Source: Pelagibacterium lacus (GTDB lineage: Bacteria > Pseudomonadota > Alphaproteobacteria > Rhizobiales > Devosiaceae). From it: 64,000 nt of DNA. Positions 45,503 through 54,303 of this stretch are shown here, one piece after another (the first letter of the stretch is position 1; every line of letters begins with the position of its first letter). The position numbers and the translations under genes were made by a program. The notes below the pieces were generated by a model that worked only from the letters and a program-made list of their open reading frames with translations, was not told where the DNA came from and ran no database searches. Where the stretch lies: positions 218,374-282,373 of the forward strand of contig NZ_QQNH01000002.1 in the NCBI RefSeq assembly GCF_003345525.1. The letters are read 5' to 3'.

Positions 45503-45679
45503 ATGACTACTCGCTACTTGAAACCGGGTCAAAAGGCTCCCCGTTCGGGTCAATACGAGATTCGCGGCCCTCGCGGGGGCAGTGGCCCTGAGCGTACGGT
45601 GGTGCGCGGCGAACCCCTCCCTCCCACCCCCAAGCCCGGCTCGACCTACAAATTGGTCGATCCCACCCGGCATAAGTGA
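45503..45679 (+). CDS. YjzC-like small protein
   Basis: A 58-residue protein: TTRYLKPGQKAPRSGQYE, GPRGG, RTVVRGEPLPPTPKPGSTYK. This matches the YjzC-like family of short Pro/Gly-rich proteins of unknown function. The ATG at 45503 is used; upstream codons in the same frame are not conserved. Ten bases separate it from the next small gene. Confidence 0.7.
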   Translation: MTTRYLKPGQKAPRSGQYEIRGPRGGSGPERTVVRGEPLPPTPKPGSTYKLVDPTRHK

Positions 45680-45689
45680 GGGGGCGAAG

Positions 45690-45896
45690 ATGCCAAACTA
45701 CATCGTCAACAAAAATGCTCAGGCCAACGGCGATCATGAGGTTCATGAGACAACCTGCGCTCATGGACCCGATTTCTGGAACAGGCAAGATCTAGGATGG
45801 CACGCTGACTGCAAGTCGGCTGTGCGGGCAGCAAGGGTGTATTACTCACAATCCAATGGCTGCTATTATTGCAGCAAACCGTGTCACACCTCCTAG
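45690..45896 (+). CDS. Small Cys/His-containing protein
   Basis: A 68-residue protein with a strong ribosome site (GAGGGGGCGAAG before ATG). The opening YIVNKNAQANGDHEVHETTC, and closing GCYYCSKPCH, recur in short hypothetical proteins of many bacteria as far as I recall. Four cysteines plus histidines suggest a metal site. Function unknown; paired with the YjzC-like gene. Confidence 0.65.
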   Translation: MPNYIVNKNAQANGDHEVHETTCAHGPDFWNRQDLGWHADCKSAVRAARVYYSQSNGCYYCSKPCHTS

Positions 45897-45957
45897 AAAA
45901 GACTGGGCGGAGCAATCTCGCCCTTGCCATCGTCGCCTCGTACTTAGGCGCGCGATA

Positions 45958-45989
45958 TACCCCGGCCGGATCGTCATCCGGCCGGGGTA
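45958..45989. terminator. Strong hairpin between convergent genes
   Basis: Perfect 13-bp stem TACCCCGGCCGGA (45958-45970) and complement (45977-45989) with a six-base loop. It separates the rightward small genes from the leftward tail genes. No T-run on either side. Confidence 0.75.
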
Positions 45990-46007
45990 GGAACGGCGTC
46001 CCTCTGC

Positions 46008-46496
46008 TCAAAAATTGTAGGAAAAAACCGTATATCTCAGCAACAGATTGGGTGGCTGGAACCGATCTTGGGCATAGATCCCGCCGACATCGAAATCGCC
46101 CCTGATCTGCAGCTCGGTCTCTGTCGACCCGACCGATAAGTTGAAGAAAGCCGTTCGTGACCATCTGCCGCCGTCATAGATGCGGATCTCCCTGCGAAGC
46201 CGCGCGTCGCTCGAAGACCCGCCTATCACGCGCCAGACGCCGCCGATTTCCACCTCGACATGGAACACGGGCGGGGTGGTGAATGTGGTGCCGTAGTTGA
46301 CGTCGTGGGAGTAGGAACCAATGTCTTGGCTAAGGGGGAGCACAGGCCAGTTGACCTGGTGAGTATCCTGGAGAAAAACGCCGAACGCAGACCAATCTGA
46401 ATTGAAGTTCAGGTTCGCCTCAGCCGTCGAGTCGGCATCGAAGCCAGGCTTGCTGATCTTTAGCCCGCTGGCGTCCAGCACTGCACGAATAGCCAT
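46008..46496 (-). CDS. Phage distal-tail-type protein
   Basis: A 162-residue beta-rich protein directly after the tape measure gene. The position suggests a distal tail or tail-fibre-like component; the sequence (RAVLDASGLKISKPGFDAD, FHVEVEIGGVWRVIGGSS, RWSRTAFFNLSVGSTETELQ) is not one I can place in a named family. The ATG at 46496 is preferred; a GTG two codons upstream abuts the previous stop. Confidence 0.6.
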   Translation of the reverse strand: MAIRAVLDASGLKISKPGFDADSTAEANLNFNSDWSAFGVFLQDTHQVNWPVLPLSQDIGSYSHDVNYGTTFTTPPVFHVEVEIGGVWRVIGGSSSDARLRREIRIYDGGRWSRTAFFNLSVGSTETELQIRGDFDVGGIYAQDRFQPPNLLLRYTVFSYNF

Positions 46497-46502
46497 ATCC
46501 AC

Positions 46503-48929
46503 TCAAATCCACTTCTTGCCGCGATCCAAAATTTCCCGTCGAATACGGTGTGGCAGTTCCGCTTGGAACTGCGCCAACTTACCGTGCAGCCGTGCCAACC
46601 CGGCGGCATCCGCCCCGGTTGCGTCGATGGTGATGTTGATGGGGACACTCACGCTCTCACCTCCTTTAACGGCCTGTGGCGCTATTTGGGGGATACGGGG
46701 CATAGGCGGAGCTTTCAGTCCGACCAATCCACCATTCTTGAACCCCGGCAATGCACCGGAGTTGATCGCGTCAAGCAACTCGCGGTGCTTGGCCGTCTGC
46801 CGGGCATTCACCACATACTCGCCGTTCGACAGGCGGGCCGGAATGCTATCGGAGGTTCCTGACCCAGGGCCGGAGATATAGCCGCCGGTGGCCGCGCCCA
46901 GGCCGGGGGTGGGAAACAGCAGATTGCCAAGGTTACTGATGCCGAGATTCAGGAGCTGCGATCCAAGGTTCGACAGCACTTGACCAAAGATCTCGCCGGC
47001 ACTTTTTCCGTCGATAAACCCTTGGACGATCGTGCTCAGCGCGTCTTCAGCAGCGGCGCGTATGTCCTCCATCTGTTTGACGATTGCATTCTGCTCTTCG
47101 GCCAGCCGGGCCGCGTTGGCGGTAGCGGTGCCGTAGGATTCTGCCAGCTTCTCAATCTCGGCTCGCCTCTCAGGAGTAAGGGCCAGCCCCGCCTTGGCTG
47201 CCGCGTTCTCCAACTCGTGCTGGGCTCGGGCCCTTTCGAGCGCATAGCCATAGTCGTTGACCAGAGGATTGAGGCCACGCTGAAGCTCGGTTTCCATCTT
47301 CAGCAGGGCAATGCGCTCGCGATAACGCGCCATGTCGCCATCAAACCGCTCGACGGGATTGCCACCACCACCGCCGCTCGACCGCGCCGACTGCGAGATC
47401 CGCAACTGCGCCAAGCGCTTCGCCTCAGCATCGCCCAAGGTCACGCCAGCAGCCGCAGCCCGCTCCTTCTCGGCCGTAATGGCCTGCTCCAGCGTCAATT
47501 GCTCTCGCGTTAGTCCCAACAGGCGATCCTGCTCGGCAAGGTACGCCGCAGCGGCCTCCTCGGCCTCAATGCGTGCCCGCCGCGATGCCCCGGCGCCACC
47601 ACGGCCAGCACCATCACCAGTCGGACCGCCGGGCATGTTCAACGCCGCGTGCATCTCGTTTGCGGCAGCAGTGACGGTGCGGAGTTCAGCGGCAACGCCG
47701 GCCAACTGGCCTATGACCAATCCGAAATCGGGATTCGTACTGGCAAGATCAAGCAAGGCGATGCGCGCTTCTTCGGCGCTGGATTCGCCGAGGAGGAGTT
47801 TGTCGACAACAGCCTGAATCTCGCCCGGGAGCTCGGGCGCGAATGCCCGCATGTTTTCGAGCACGGTGAGTTCGGCGGCCATCTCGATGAGCCGCTGCCG
47901 CGCATTGCCCACCGCCTCGTCGAGGATTTCAAACTCCTCGCGATTGTCGTCCACCTGTTCAGCCAGGATTCCGAGTTCGCGAGACAGGCCGGCGGCTGCC
48001 TCCATGAATTTCAGGACCGGAACATCGCCTTCCTTCCAGCGCTTCGCCGCCTCCTCGATGCTATCTGCCAGCAGGATAATTTCGCCGGCGAGCCAGCTGG
48101 TTGCGCCGGTTGCCTGGTCGAAATTACCGACGAGTTGCATTACCGAGTTGCCGAGCAGCACAAAGCTATCCGTAATCGTCGCGGGCATCGCGTCTGCCTC
48201 GGCACGGAGTTTTTCCAGTTCGCGCGTCACGCCAACCATGTCGCGCGCGGTAATTTCACCGGCAGCACCAAGGCGGCGCAGTTCGTTCGTCGAGACGCCC
48301 ATCGAGTCCGCAAGGGCTTTCGTGAGGCGGGTCGAGTTCTGGATAACCGAATTGAGGTTCTCGCCCCGGAGTTCACCCAGAGCCAGCGCATTGGTCCAGG
48401 CGCGCATGACGGACTCGGCCTGCTGACCGCGGGTCGCACTGATGATCATCGCATTATTCAGTGCCTCGGTCATATCGAGCTGTTGACCGGTGTTGTAACC
48501 AAGTTCGGTCAGCGCATCAGCATTGCGAATGAACGCGTCGGCCGTTTCCCCCAGCGAGGAATAGGAGCGGCGGGCCATCTCGGCAACGCGCCCCATTACC
48601 TCTTCACCTCGGCTCATCGATCCTACCGCGTTTGCAACACGAGAATTGAGATCGGACCATTCGGACGCGAGGTTGGCGATAGCGCCGGCGCCCAGACCGA
48701 TCCCGGCCATGCCGAGCGCGCCGCGTGCTGCGCCCAAAACACTGGCCCCCGAGAAGCCGGAGCCCATTTTGGAGAACTTGGTTTCGACGTTCTTCTTGAG
48801 GCGGTCGGCTTCCCGTTCAATCTGTGTACGAGTGCGTTGGGTGGTCCTTACCGAGTCGCGCATTCTCCGCTCGAAGTCGGTCAGCCGCGCCTCGAAGAGA
48901 ACGACGAGCCGTTCCTGATCGTCAGCCAT
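46503..48929 (-). CDS. Phage tail tape measure protein
   Basis: An 808-residue protein with the tape-measure domain at about 90-280 (ALNNAMIISATRGQQAESVM, GELRGENLNSVIQNSTRLTKAL, GAAGEITARDMVGVTRELEKL; motifs typical of lambda-type tape measures). An N-terminal coiled coil, long central helices and a Gly-rich C-terminal part follow (TGGYISGPGSGTSDSIPARL, GEYVVN). It sets tail length. It overlaps the gp10-like gene by eight bases. Confidence 0.88.
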   Translation of the reverse strand: MADDQERLVVLFEARLTDFERRMRDSVRTTQRTRTQIEREADRLKKNVETKFSKMGSGFSGASVLGAARGALGMAGIGLGAGAIANLASEWSDLNSRVANAVGSMSRGEEVMGRVAEMARRSYSSLGETADAFIRNADALTELGYNTGQQLDMTEALNNAMIISATRGQQAESVMRAWTNALALGELRGENLNSVIQNSTRLTKALADSMGVSTNELRRLGAAGEITARDMVGVTRELEKLRAEADAMPATITDSFVLLGNSVMQLVGNFDQATGATSWLAGEIILLADSIEEAAKRWKEGDVPVLKFMEAAAGLSRELGILAEQVDDNREEFEILDEAVGNARQRLIEMAAELTVLENMRAFAPELPGEIQAVVDKLLLGESSAEEARIALLDLASTNPDFGLVIGQLAGVAAELRTVTAAANEMHAALNMPGGPTGDGAGRGGAGASRRARIEAEEAAAAYLAEQDRLLGLTREQLTLEQAITAEKERAAAAGVTLGDAEAKRLAQLRISQSARSSGGGGGNPVERFDGDMARYRERIALLKMETELQRGLNPLVNDYGYALERARAQHELENAAAKAGLALTPERRAEIEKLAESYGTATANAARLAEEQNAIVKQMEDIRAAAEDALSTIVQGFIDGKSAGEIFGQVLSNLGSQLLNLGISNLGNLLFPTPGLGAATGGYISGPGSGTSDSIPARLSNGEYVVNARQTAKHRELLDAINSGALPGFKNGGLVGLKAPPMPRIPQIAPQAVKGGESVSVPINITIDATGADAAGLARLHGKLAQFQAELPHRIRREILDRGKKWI

Positions 48930-49350
48930 TCTTTGAGTCCTTTATTGCTTTTCCGAGAGCGCGGCGTATCCGGCGCTGGTTGCGGGTGCGGGTCATTCGC
49001 AAGCCGGGATAGAAAAAAGGCTGTGCCGGGTAGTTTTCGTTGCGCGTGCCGAATTCGACCAAGTGCCCATATCGCACCCCGTTGTTGCCGGCGGTGACCG
49101 CCACGGCGCCCTCTGGTACGTGTCTCGATCCGCCTGTTCCGTGCAGTGGAGTGGTGCCGCCAGGCGGGGTGACAACAATGCTGTCACGCAGATCGCCATC
49201 ATCCACAGGCACAAGCGCTTTCATCGCTGCGGCGGTTTCCTCGCCGCTTTTGATGAGCGCCTTCTCCATTTCTTGGCGAATTTTTTTGGGAATGTTCGCC
49301 AAACGCTTTTCGAGCCGCTGGAACCCCTCCGTATGATTACGGCGTGCCAT
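48922..49350 (-). CDS. HK97 gp10-like tail-completion protein
   Basis: A 142-residue protein: GFQRLEKRLANIPKKIRQEM near the start, VDDGDLRDSIVVTPP, VRYGHLVEFGT and AQPFFYPGLRMTR. These are the hallmarks of the HK97-gp10_like family, which joins head connector to tail. It overlaps the neighbours on both sides (14 and 8 bases). Confidence 0.85.
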   Translation of the reverse strand: MARRNHTEGFQRLEKRLANIPKKIRQEMEKALIKSGEETAAAMKALVPVDDGDLRDSIVVTPPGGTTPLHGTGGSRHVPEGAVAVTAGNNGVRYGHLVEFGTRNENYPAQPFFYPGLRMTRTRNQRRIRRALGKAIKDSKNG

Positions 49351-49894
49351 CAGACTCGTCCGAAAAAGTCGCTTCTTCGTCAGGAATGCCGAGCAAAGCC
49401 GCCATCAAACAAAGGGCAGCCAGCCGCGCGTATTGAGCCATAGGGCGGGTCGCGAGGGCGCGGGTGATCGTAGGATTCTTCTGCATGTTTCCGAACTGGG
49501 TGTTGATCCCGTACCGCGAAAACTTCGCCATCCGCTCGCGATCATCGACCGGCAGTGCGGCGAAGTGCAGCGTCTTTTCAATAAGGTCCGGCGTCCAAGT
49601 GTCCCCAACGAGTTTCGACATGGCCGAAAAAGGCGGTTCAATAGCTGCTGCGTAGACCCGAAGATCGTCGGGCACGATCTGAAGTTTCAGATCCGCACCG
49701 TCGATGCGCGCATTGATGAATTGAGCGGCGTTGCGGTCGACGTGCGGCTTACCGGGAAGCCTGTCCGCTGAGGCAATGTGCTCGCGGCCAGCCCGTTGAG
49801 CCGCTATGTCATTTGCAGCAACCCTATCGGCCTGCTGCTCGACGGCATGGGCTGCCGCCTCGTCGACCATCTGGTCGATCGGTGTGGTGGTCAT
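49337..49894 (-). CDS. Putative tail assembly chaperone-like protein
   Basis: A 185-residue protein at the head of the tail operon. The N-terminal 50 residues are Ala-rich and helical; the rest (TWTPDLIEKTLHFAALP, YGINTQFGNMQKNPTITRALA) recalls chaperones that precede tape measures. Placement by order rather than motif; treat as hypothetical. It starts close to the divergent gene at 50028. Confidence 0.45.
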   Translation of the reverse strand: MTTTPIDQMVDEAAAHAVEQQADRVAANDIAAQRAGREHIASADRLPGKPHVDRNAAQFINARIDGADLKLQIVPDDLRVYAAAIEPPFSAMSKLVGDTWTPDLIEKTLHFAALPVDDRERMAKFSRYGINTQFGNMQKNPTITRALATRPMAQYARLAALCLMAALLGIPDEEATFSDESDGTP

Positions 49895-50027
49895 TGGTGT
49901 CTCCGAGTGGGGAAAAAGCCGACCCTAACGTCGGCGGCTGTATTCATAGAACGTTCTGCGAACAAAATGGGTGTGCAATTCAGCAAAATCGCTTGGCGTC
50001 AATCAGGCGATCGTTCATCATTGTTCA

Positions 50028-50486
50028 ATGAACGAAGCAAAAGCAGTAATAGCCGTCCAAATTGAAAAGCCGCTCCCGATAGAAAAGCGCACTGCGTTCT
50101 CAAAGTCTGGGAGGCCGGTAACGGGACAGATTACGACCGAGATCGCTCTCGCAGGAAAATGTCACCCTGGCGAGGTCAGATTGCTGAATGGCGTTGAAGG
50201 TCGAAAGTCGGGGTGGGGGCTGGCCCATCTCGAGGCTAAGCCGGAGCGCTTAAAGCAGCTTGAAGGACTTGGCTATAGGTCTGCCCATGCTTATGTGCAG
50301 GCTATACTCGATAACTATACTTTTGTCGCTTGCGAGCCCGATGGTAAGCTTGTTCTCGTCTGGGAAGATGGTGCGAATTTTCATCATCTAGCATGCCAAT
50401 GGGATGGTGACCTAACTATATGGAGTGTCACCACGGCTATACCAAAGCGGCATGCGCGAAACCTCGTCAAAGTCTGGGAGCGTTAG
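50028..50486 (+). CDS. Moron-like protein of unknown function (possible BECR-fold nuclease)
   Basis: A 152-residue protein encoded opposite to the capsid and tail genes and between them. Sequence: GWGLAHLEAKPERLKQL, YRSAHAYVQAILDNYTFVACE, LVLVWEDGANFHHLACQW, WSVTTAIPKRHARNLVKVWE. The alternation of a helix and antiparallel strands ending in SVTTAIPK resembles phage-encoded BECR-fold (barnase/EndoU/colicin/RelE-like) nucleases; this is a weak structural guess. Own promoter and lower GC suggest a cargo gene. Confidence 0.6.
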   Translation: MNEAKAVIAVQIEKPLPIEKRTAFSKSGRPVTGQITTEIALAGKCHPGEVRLLNGVEGRKSGWGLAHLEAKPERLKQLEGLGYRSAHAYVQAILDNYTFVACEPDGKLVLVWEDGANFHHLACQWDGDLTIWSVTTAIPKRHARNLVKVWER

Positions 50487-50894
50487 ATGGCTGGAAGTTG
50501 CGAACACTCCCTACAGCTCTGGCTAGCTGATGCCGCTTTGCGACCTTTGCATGCCCCAGAGACCAGATGGGCAAGGATCCAAACGCATGCGGAGCCATCA
50601 ATGGATGACAATATGTGGTGACAACCTGTCTTTGTCAACTTTTGGTTGGCCCGTAGTGAACCAACTCAAGTGGCCACTTATCGTTCCATCTCAGGGGGAG
50701 GGACTTCCGCAACTCGCAGACCCCTCGATCCGACGACCGGCGCCGGACTCACGCGCGCGACGCCGCAGGTTTTCAAAATTTGTCCCCGGTCTGAATGCTT
50801 TTTTTGTTGCGGTTTATGAAAGCGTGGGCCCCCCGCCGGCAGCCAACCCCCGCTCGGAAGACATTCGAACCCGCATACCCCCGTGAAAATAGAA
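50487..50894. other. Intergenic region, possibly gene remnant
   Basis: About 400 bp with no convincing gene in either strand. Short open frames are present (for example 50530-50886 plus) but codon use looks random. Head-tail connector genes would be expected about here in an intact phage. Confidence 0.4.
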
Positions 50895-50922
50895 GAGGCC
50901 GGGGTGTTGATCCCCCGGCCTC
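50895..50922 (-). terminator. Hairpin after the capsid gene
   Basis: Perfect 10-bp stem GAGGCCGGGG with CCCCGGCCTC, loop of eight, about 90 bp beyond the capsid stop; the minus strand continues TTCTATTTTC. Confidence 0.7.
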
Positions 50923-51013
50923 TGGCTCTGCGGTTCGATGGTTGAGGTAATTGGCGGGCCATCGACCGCTTCAGGCGCGAGCGGCGCCCCATCAGCACCC
51001 CGCCGGATTCCTT

Positions 51014-52147
51014 TTAGGAGCTTGCGATCTTCAGCAGCTTGATAGCGTTGCTATCGAGCAGCCCGCCGCCCACGCGCTTGGTGGTGTAGAACAGCACGTA
51101 GGGCTTGGCCGAATAGGGGTCGCGCAGCAGGCGAACGCCCATGCGGTCGTTGATAAGATACGCGCTATTCCAGTCCGCAAAGGCAAGTGGCGTCGAGTTT
51201 GCGCCAATGTCTGGAAGACCCTCGTCGGCCTCGATTGCGTGCCCCAGAAGCGTAGCTGGGATTCCTTCGGCGATTGCAGGCTGAAGCAGGGGGCGCCCCT
51301 CGCCGTCCTTGAGCTTCGCCAAGGCAGCAAGCGTGCGGGAGTTCGCGAGGAACCTGCCGTTGCGGCGATAGCCAGCCTTCAGCGAATAGACGAGATCAAT
51401 GATGCCTTCGACTGCCAGACCGGCAGCGTTGCCCGAGACGACGGTCTGGATGGTACCGAATGGGCGCGTGGCATCGGCAGCATCGCTGGTGTCGTACGTC
51501 AGCAGCCCCTTGGGTTTGTTGACACCGTCTCCGGACCAGAACGCGGCCGATTCCTGGGCATCAAATTCCACCGCGATCTCATTGATAACGAAATCAGCAA
51601 TATTAACCAGCGCGTCGTCGAGGATGCGCTGCGAAACTGCCGGATTGGCATAAATCTCGCCGGCGGGGAATTCCAGCAAAGTGAGCTTGCTAGTATCCGT
51701 CTGCGGCCGACCTGCCGTCTCCCCGACCCAACCGGACGTGGTGCCGCCAAGGTTGAAGGGGATCTGATATGTGTTTGCGCGCGTGGTCACCGTGCGCGCA
51801 AGGCGCCTGAATGGCGAGAGATCCCGCTGCGCGTGGAGGATCTGCGCATCGAGCTGTGCGGGAGCAACAAAACCGCCGTCCTCGTCCACTCCGACGGTCA
51901 TTGCGGATTTCGGCGCGAGGGCCTCGAGCTTTGCAGTGCTGCCTGTCTTGACGAAATCGCCAAGGGCGGTCTTTGCAGCGATCACACTGCCATTGTCATT
52001 GGCAGCTTCCGCAGCACCACCGCCGACGAGGAGCGCGGCGACTTTGGTATTGGTTTCGTCGAGGGCCGTGTCGTACTTTCCCTTGAAGGCCTCAAAGGCT
52101 TCACCCTGCTTTTCGATCAGGGCAACAACTTGTGCTGTAGTGGTCAT
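51014..52147 (-). CDS. HK97-type phage major capsid protein
   Basis: A 377-residue protein. Residues 1-75 are a helical scaffolding-like delta segment with AANDNG, then the HK97 core: DEDGGFVAPAQLDAQIL, LARTVTTRANTYQIPF, GWVGETAGRPQTDTSK, ESAAFWSGDGVNKPKGLL, and the P-domain end YVLFYTTKRVGGGLLDSNAIKLL. These are typical. No adjacent prohead protease or portal gene is found. It follows the MerR-like gene by eight bases. Confidence 0.92.
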   Translation of the reverse strand: MTTTAQVVALIEKQGEAFEAFKGKYDTALDETNTKVAALLVGGGAAEAANDNGSVIAAKTALGDFVKTGSTAKLEALAPKSAMTVGVDEDGGFVAPAQLDAQILHAQRDLSPFRRLARTVTTRANTYQIPFNLGGTTSGWVGETAGRPQTDTSKLTLLEFPAGEIYANPAVSQRILDDALVNIADFVINEIAVEFDAQESAAFWSGDGVNKPKGLLTYDTSDAADATRPFGTIQTVVSGNAAGLAVEGIIDLVYSLKAGYRRNGRFLANSRTLAALAKLKDGEGRPLLQPAIAEGIPATLLGHAIEADEGLPDIGANSTPLAFADWNSAYLINDRMGVRLLRDPYSAKPYVLFYTTKRVGGGLLDSNAIKLLKIASS

Positions 52148-52155
52148 ATGGTCTC

Positions 52156-52635
52156 CTAAAGCCGCGCGACATCTTCGACAGGAAGTCGAAGCCGGGCGGC
52201 AGTGTTTCGATAGATTTTGTTGAGGTCGACGATCGCCACCGCGGCTTCATCTGGGCCGCTTACTGCGAATGCGTCTGCCAGGTCGGTTTCGCGCACGACA
52301 TGCGCATTGTCCGTCCCGGGACGCACAACCAGCAGCGTCTTTCCATCACGGAAAAGCCGACCTGGCAGACGGTCGGGATTGCCGCTGTGGGCAAACTTTC
52401 GTGCCATGCGACAGGCATGGCCCGATGCGAAGCCCAGCCGGGTGAGTTCGGCGGCGATAGCGATCTGCAGAATTGTTTCGAACGTGAAGAGCCGGGTCTG
52501 CCCGCGTCCCGCGGCGTCCCGGTCTTGATCGGACAAAACAATGTGCCTGCGTTCGACCCAACTGCGAACCACAGATTCGCGCAGGCCGGAAGCGTCGGCA
52601 GCGTCGAGCGTGCCGAAAGTTTGATGAAATGCCAT
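52156..52635 (-). CDS. MerR-like HTH phage protein
   Basis: A 159-residue protein. DASGLRESVVRSWVERRHIVLSD and TRLFTFETILQIAIAAELTRLGF resemble a MerR-type DNA-binding domain; the C-terminal half (KTLLVVRPGTDNAHVV) has no obvious ligand domain. A strong AGGAGG lies nine bases before the ATG. It is directly upstream of the capsid gene and may control late expression. Confidence 0.65.
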   Translation of the reverse strand: MAFHQTFGTLDAADASGLRESVVRSWVERRHIVLSDQDRDAAGRGQTRLFTFETILQIAIAAELTRLGFASGHACRMARKFAHSGNPDRLPGRLFRDGKTLLVVRPGTDNAHVVRETDLADAFAVSGPDEAAVAIVDLNKIYRNTAARLRLPVEDVARL

Positions 52636-52683
52636 CACGGCACCTCCTATGGACGCGCTCGCGCGCGTGAATGCGATTGAAAG

Positions 52684-52714
52684 GAAAAAGAGAGCCCGCA
52701 TCGCGCGGGTGCTC
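52684..52714 (-). terminator. Intrinsic terminator of the early operon
   Basis: Minus-strand hairpin from GAGCACCCGC and GCGGGCTC (one bulged base) followed by TCTTTTTCC. It separates the early genes from the MerR-like and capsid genes. Confidence 0.8.
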
Positions 52715-52933
52715 TAGAAGTGAGGCGAGGGCCTTGGCCCCCGCCCAACCCGGTGGACCGCGACGAACACCGGGAATAGGTGCGGCGCACAGGCTGACCC
52801 GCGCGCCGCGACTGGCGCCGCTTGAGGACGCGCCAGCAAACAGATGCCGACGCCCAGTGCGAACCGGCATCGGCGTGAGGGTAGGTGTGCGCCGCCCTCG
52901 TTTGATAACGGACGGCTCGGGCGCGTTTTCGGG

Positions 52934-54124
52934 CTATGCGGCGGAAATATTTTCAAGCCAGAAAGCGCTGAGCGCTGCGGCCGCCTTCAATGCAGCCCGT
53001 TTCCCGGTGGCGTTATCGTTGCTGGCCACAAGCGCGCCCATAGATCCAGCAGCCTTCATCGCCAATAAAACCCCGTATTCCTCGGGCTCGCGCTCCGCGA
53101 ACACGTCGATGGCAAGGCGATCGAGCACATGATCACCCGCCTCTTGGGTATCATCGCGCGGCCGCTTTACCCGGCTGGCCGTTCCCGCCCCATCGGCGCG
53201 ACTTCCCCGGCCAGTGAGCATTCCGGCGAACAATTCCCGCGGATGCTCAGGGCGCCACGGTAGCGCCGGCGGGCACATTGTGGCTGGAGGCAGCCCGCAT
53301 AGCTCTCGCGCTAAATGGAAGGGGACGTTGCCTCGGGCGAAGCGAAAGCGATCCCAATCGATAGGTCCAGTGAATTTCCGGCGCTTAAGCGATTTGGGAA
53401 TATTCCGGCCCGGCTGGCAATCCAGCCAATCACAGAACCATTGCCGACTGGACTCCGCTTCGGTGATGTATTTCTCGTTTTCCGGCTCGCGCGCCCGGCC
53501 GGCGTCTTGCCCGACCCGTTCGCCCCAGACATGAGTCACGGTACCGGCCGGTACGCTGTATTCCCGGAACTCGTCCACGCCGTTAACGCGCACAACCTGC
53601 TGGAGGCGACGCGACCGTGTGGAGATGCGGAAAGCTCCCCAGTATTCAGAACCAGCAGGGCGCGCCCAGTGCGGCACACGGCGCGCGGGCGATACCTGCT
53701 TTCCGCCTCGCCGAACCGAAACCACCGAAACGCGCGTCGGGGTCGGCAGAGCGCGGAGGAGGGTTTCGGCCTTCATCGGGCGCGGATTGACGTCGGGCAC
53801 CGACATCGGCCGATCGTTGTCGTTTGCGGCTTCGCCGAGCGGGAGCGGGTTGGCATCCAGTGCGCCGTAGAACCAAGCCAAAGCGGGGAGCATTTCTGCA
53901 AAATCGGGGTGGCGGCTGGGCTTGGGAGCCGGCGCGCGATACCTGCCACCGCGAGGGCGGGCCGAAATCGCAGCCTTCGCTGTAGCTATCACGACGGCTT
54001 CTGCGGCGCGTTTGGCTTCGAGAGCATCGGCTGGCAAACGCGGGCAGCCCGCGCCGGTTGGGGTGTCGTCGCGGTCGTCATTGTCATTCACGGCACGCGT
54101 GGAAATATCTTGCACCATGTTCAT
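52934..54124 (-). CDS. Large hypothetical phage early protein
   Basis: A 396-residue protein with no family I recognise. It is basic and rich in Arg, Pro and Ala, contains three NDN motifs (residues about 14, 118 and 376), and a central WGAFRISTRSRRLQQVV and WDRFRFARGN that look nucleic-acid-binding. The ATG at 54124 is used; a TTG at 54307 would add 61 residues. It has its own promoter block at 54242-54276 and is followed by a terminator. Confidence 0.65.
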   Translation of the reverse strand: MNMVQDISTRAVNDNDDRDDTPTGAGCPRLPADALEAKRAAEAVVIATAKAAISARPRGGRYRAPAPKPSRHPDFAEMLPALAWFYGALDANPLPLGEAANDNDRPMSVPDVNPRPMKAETLLRALPTPTRVSVVSVRRGGKQVSPARRVPHWARPAGSEYWGAFRISTRSRRLQQVVRVNGVDEFREYSVPAGTVTHVWGERVGQDAGRAREPENEKYITEAESSRQWFCDWLDCQPGRNIPKSLKRRKFTGPIDWDRFRFARGNVPFHLARELCGLPPATMCPPALPWRPEHPRELFAGMLTGRGSRADGAGTASRVKRPRDDTQEAGDHVLDRLAIDVFAEREPEEYGVLLAMKAAGSMGALVASNDNATGKRAALKAAAALSAFWLENISAA

Positions 54125-54241
54125 GGCGCTGGGCCTTTCGTCGGCCCAATCATCAACACTTGGATTCAATGCACACCTCTTTTGAGCGCCGGTTCGCTGG
54201 GCGCGGTTGACGTTCTGACGATGTGATCTGGATTGTGCCTG

Positions 54242-54276
54242 CCCTAAATATAGTGGGATCAGGTGGGAATAGCGAG
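54242..54276 (-). promoter_or_regulatory. Shared promoter block, copy 2
   Basis: On the minus strand CTCGCT is followed after 17 bases by CTATATTTAGGG. The same words at the same spacing occur at 56500-56534. TATATT would serve as the -10 element. It lies about 120 bp before the 396-residue gene. Confidence 0.55.
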
Positions 54277-54303
54277 GAATCCGCCTGCAGCGCCCCCAAC
54301 ATT

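Noticed and set aside
50530..50886. A 118-codon plus-strand frame
   Set aside because: No ribosome site, no homology, random codon use; kept as intergenic.
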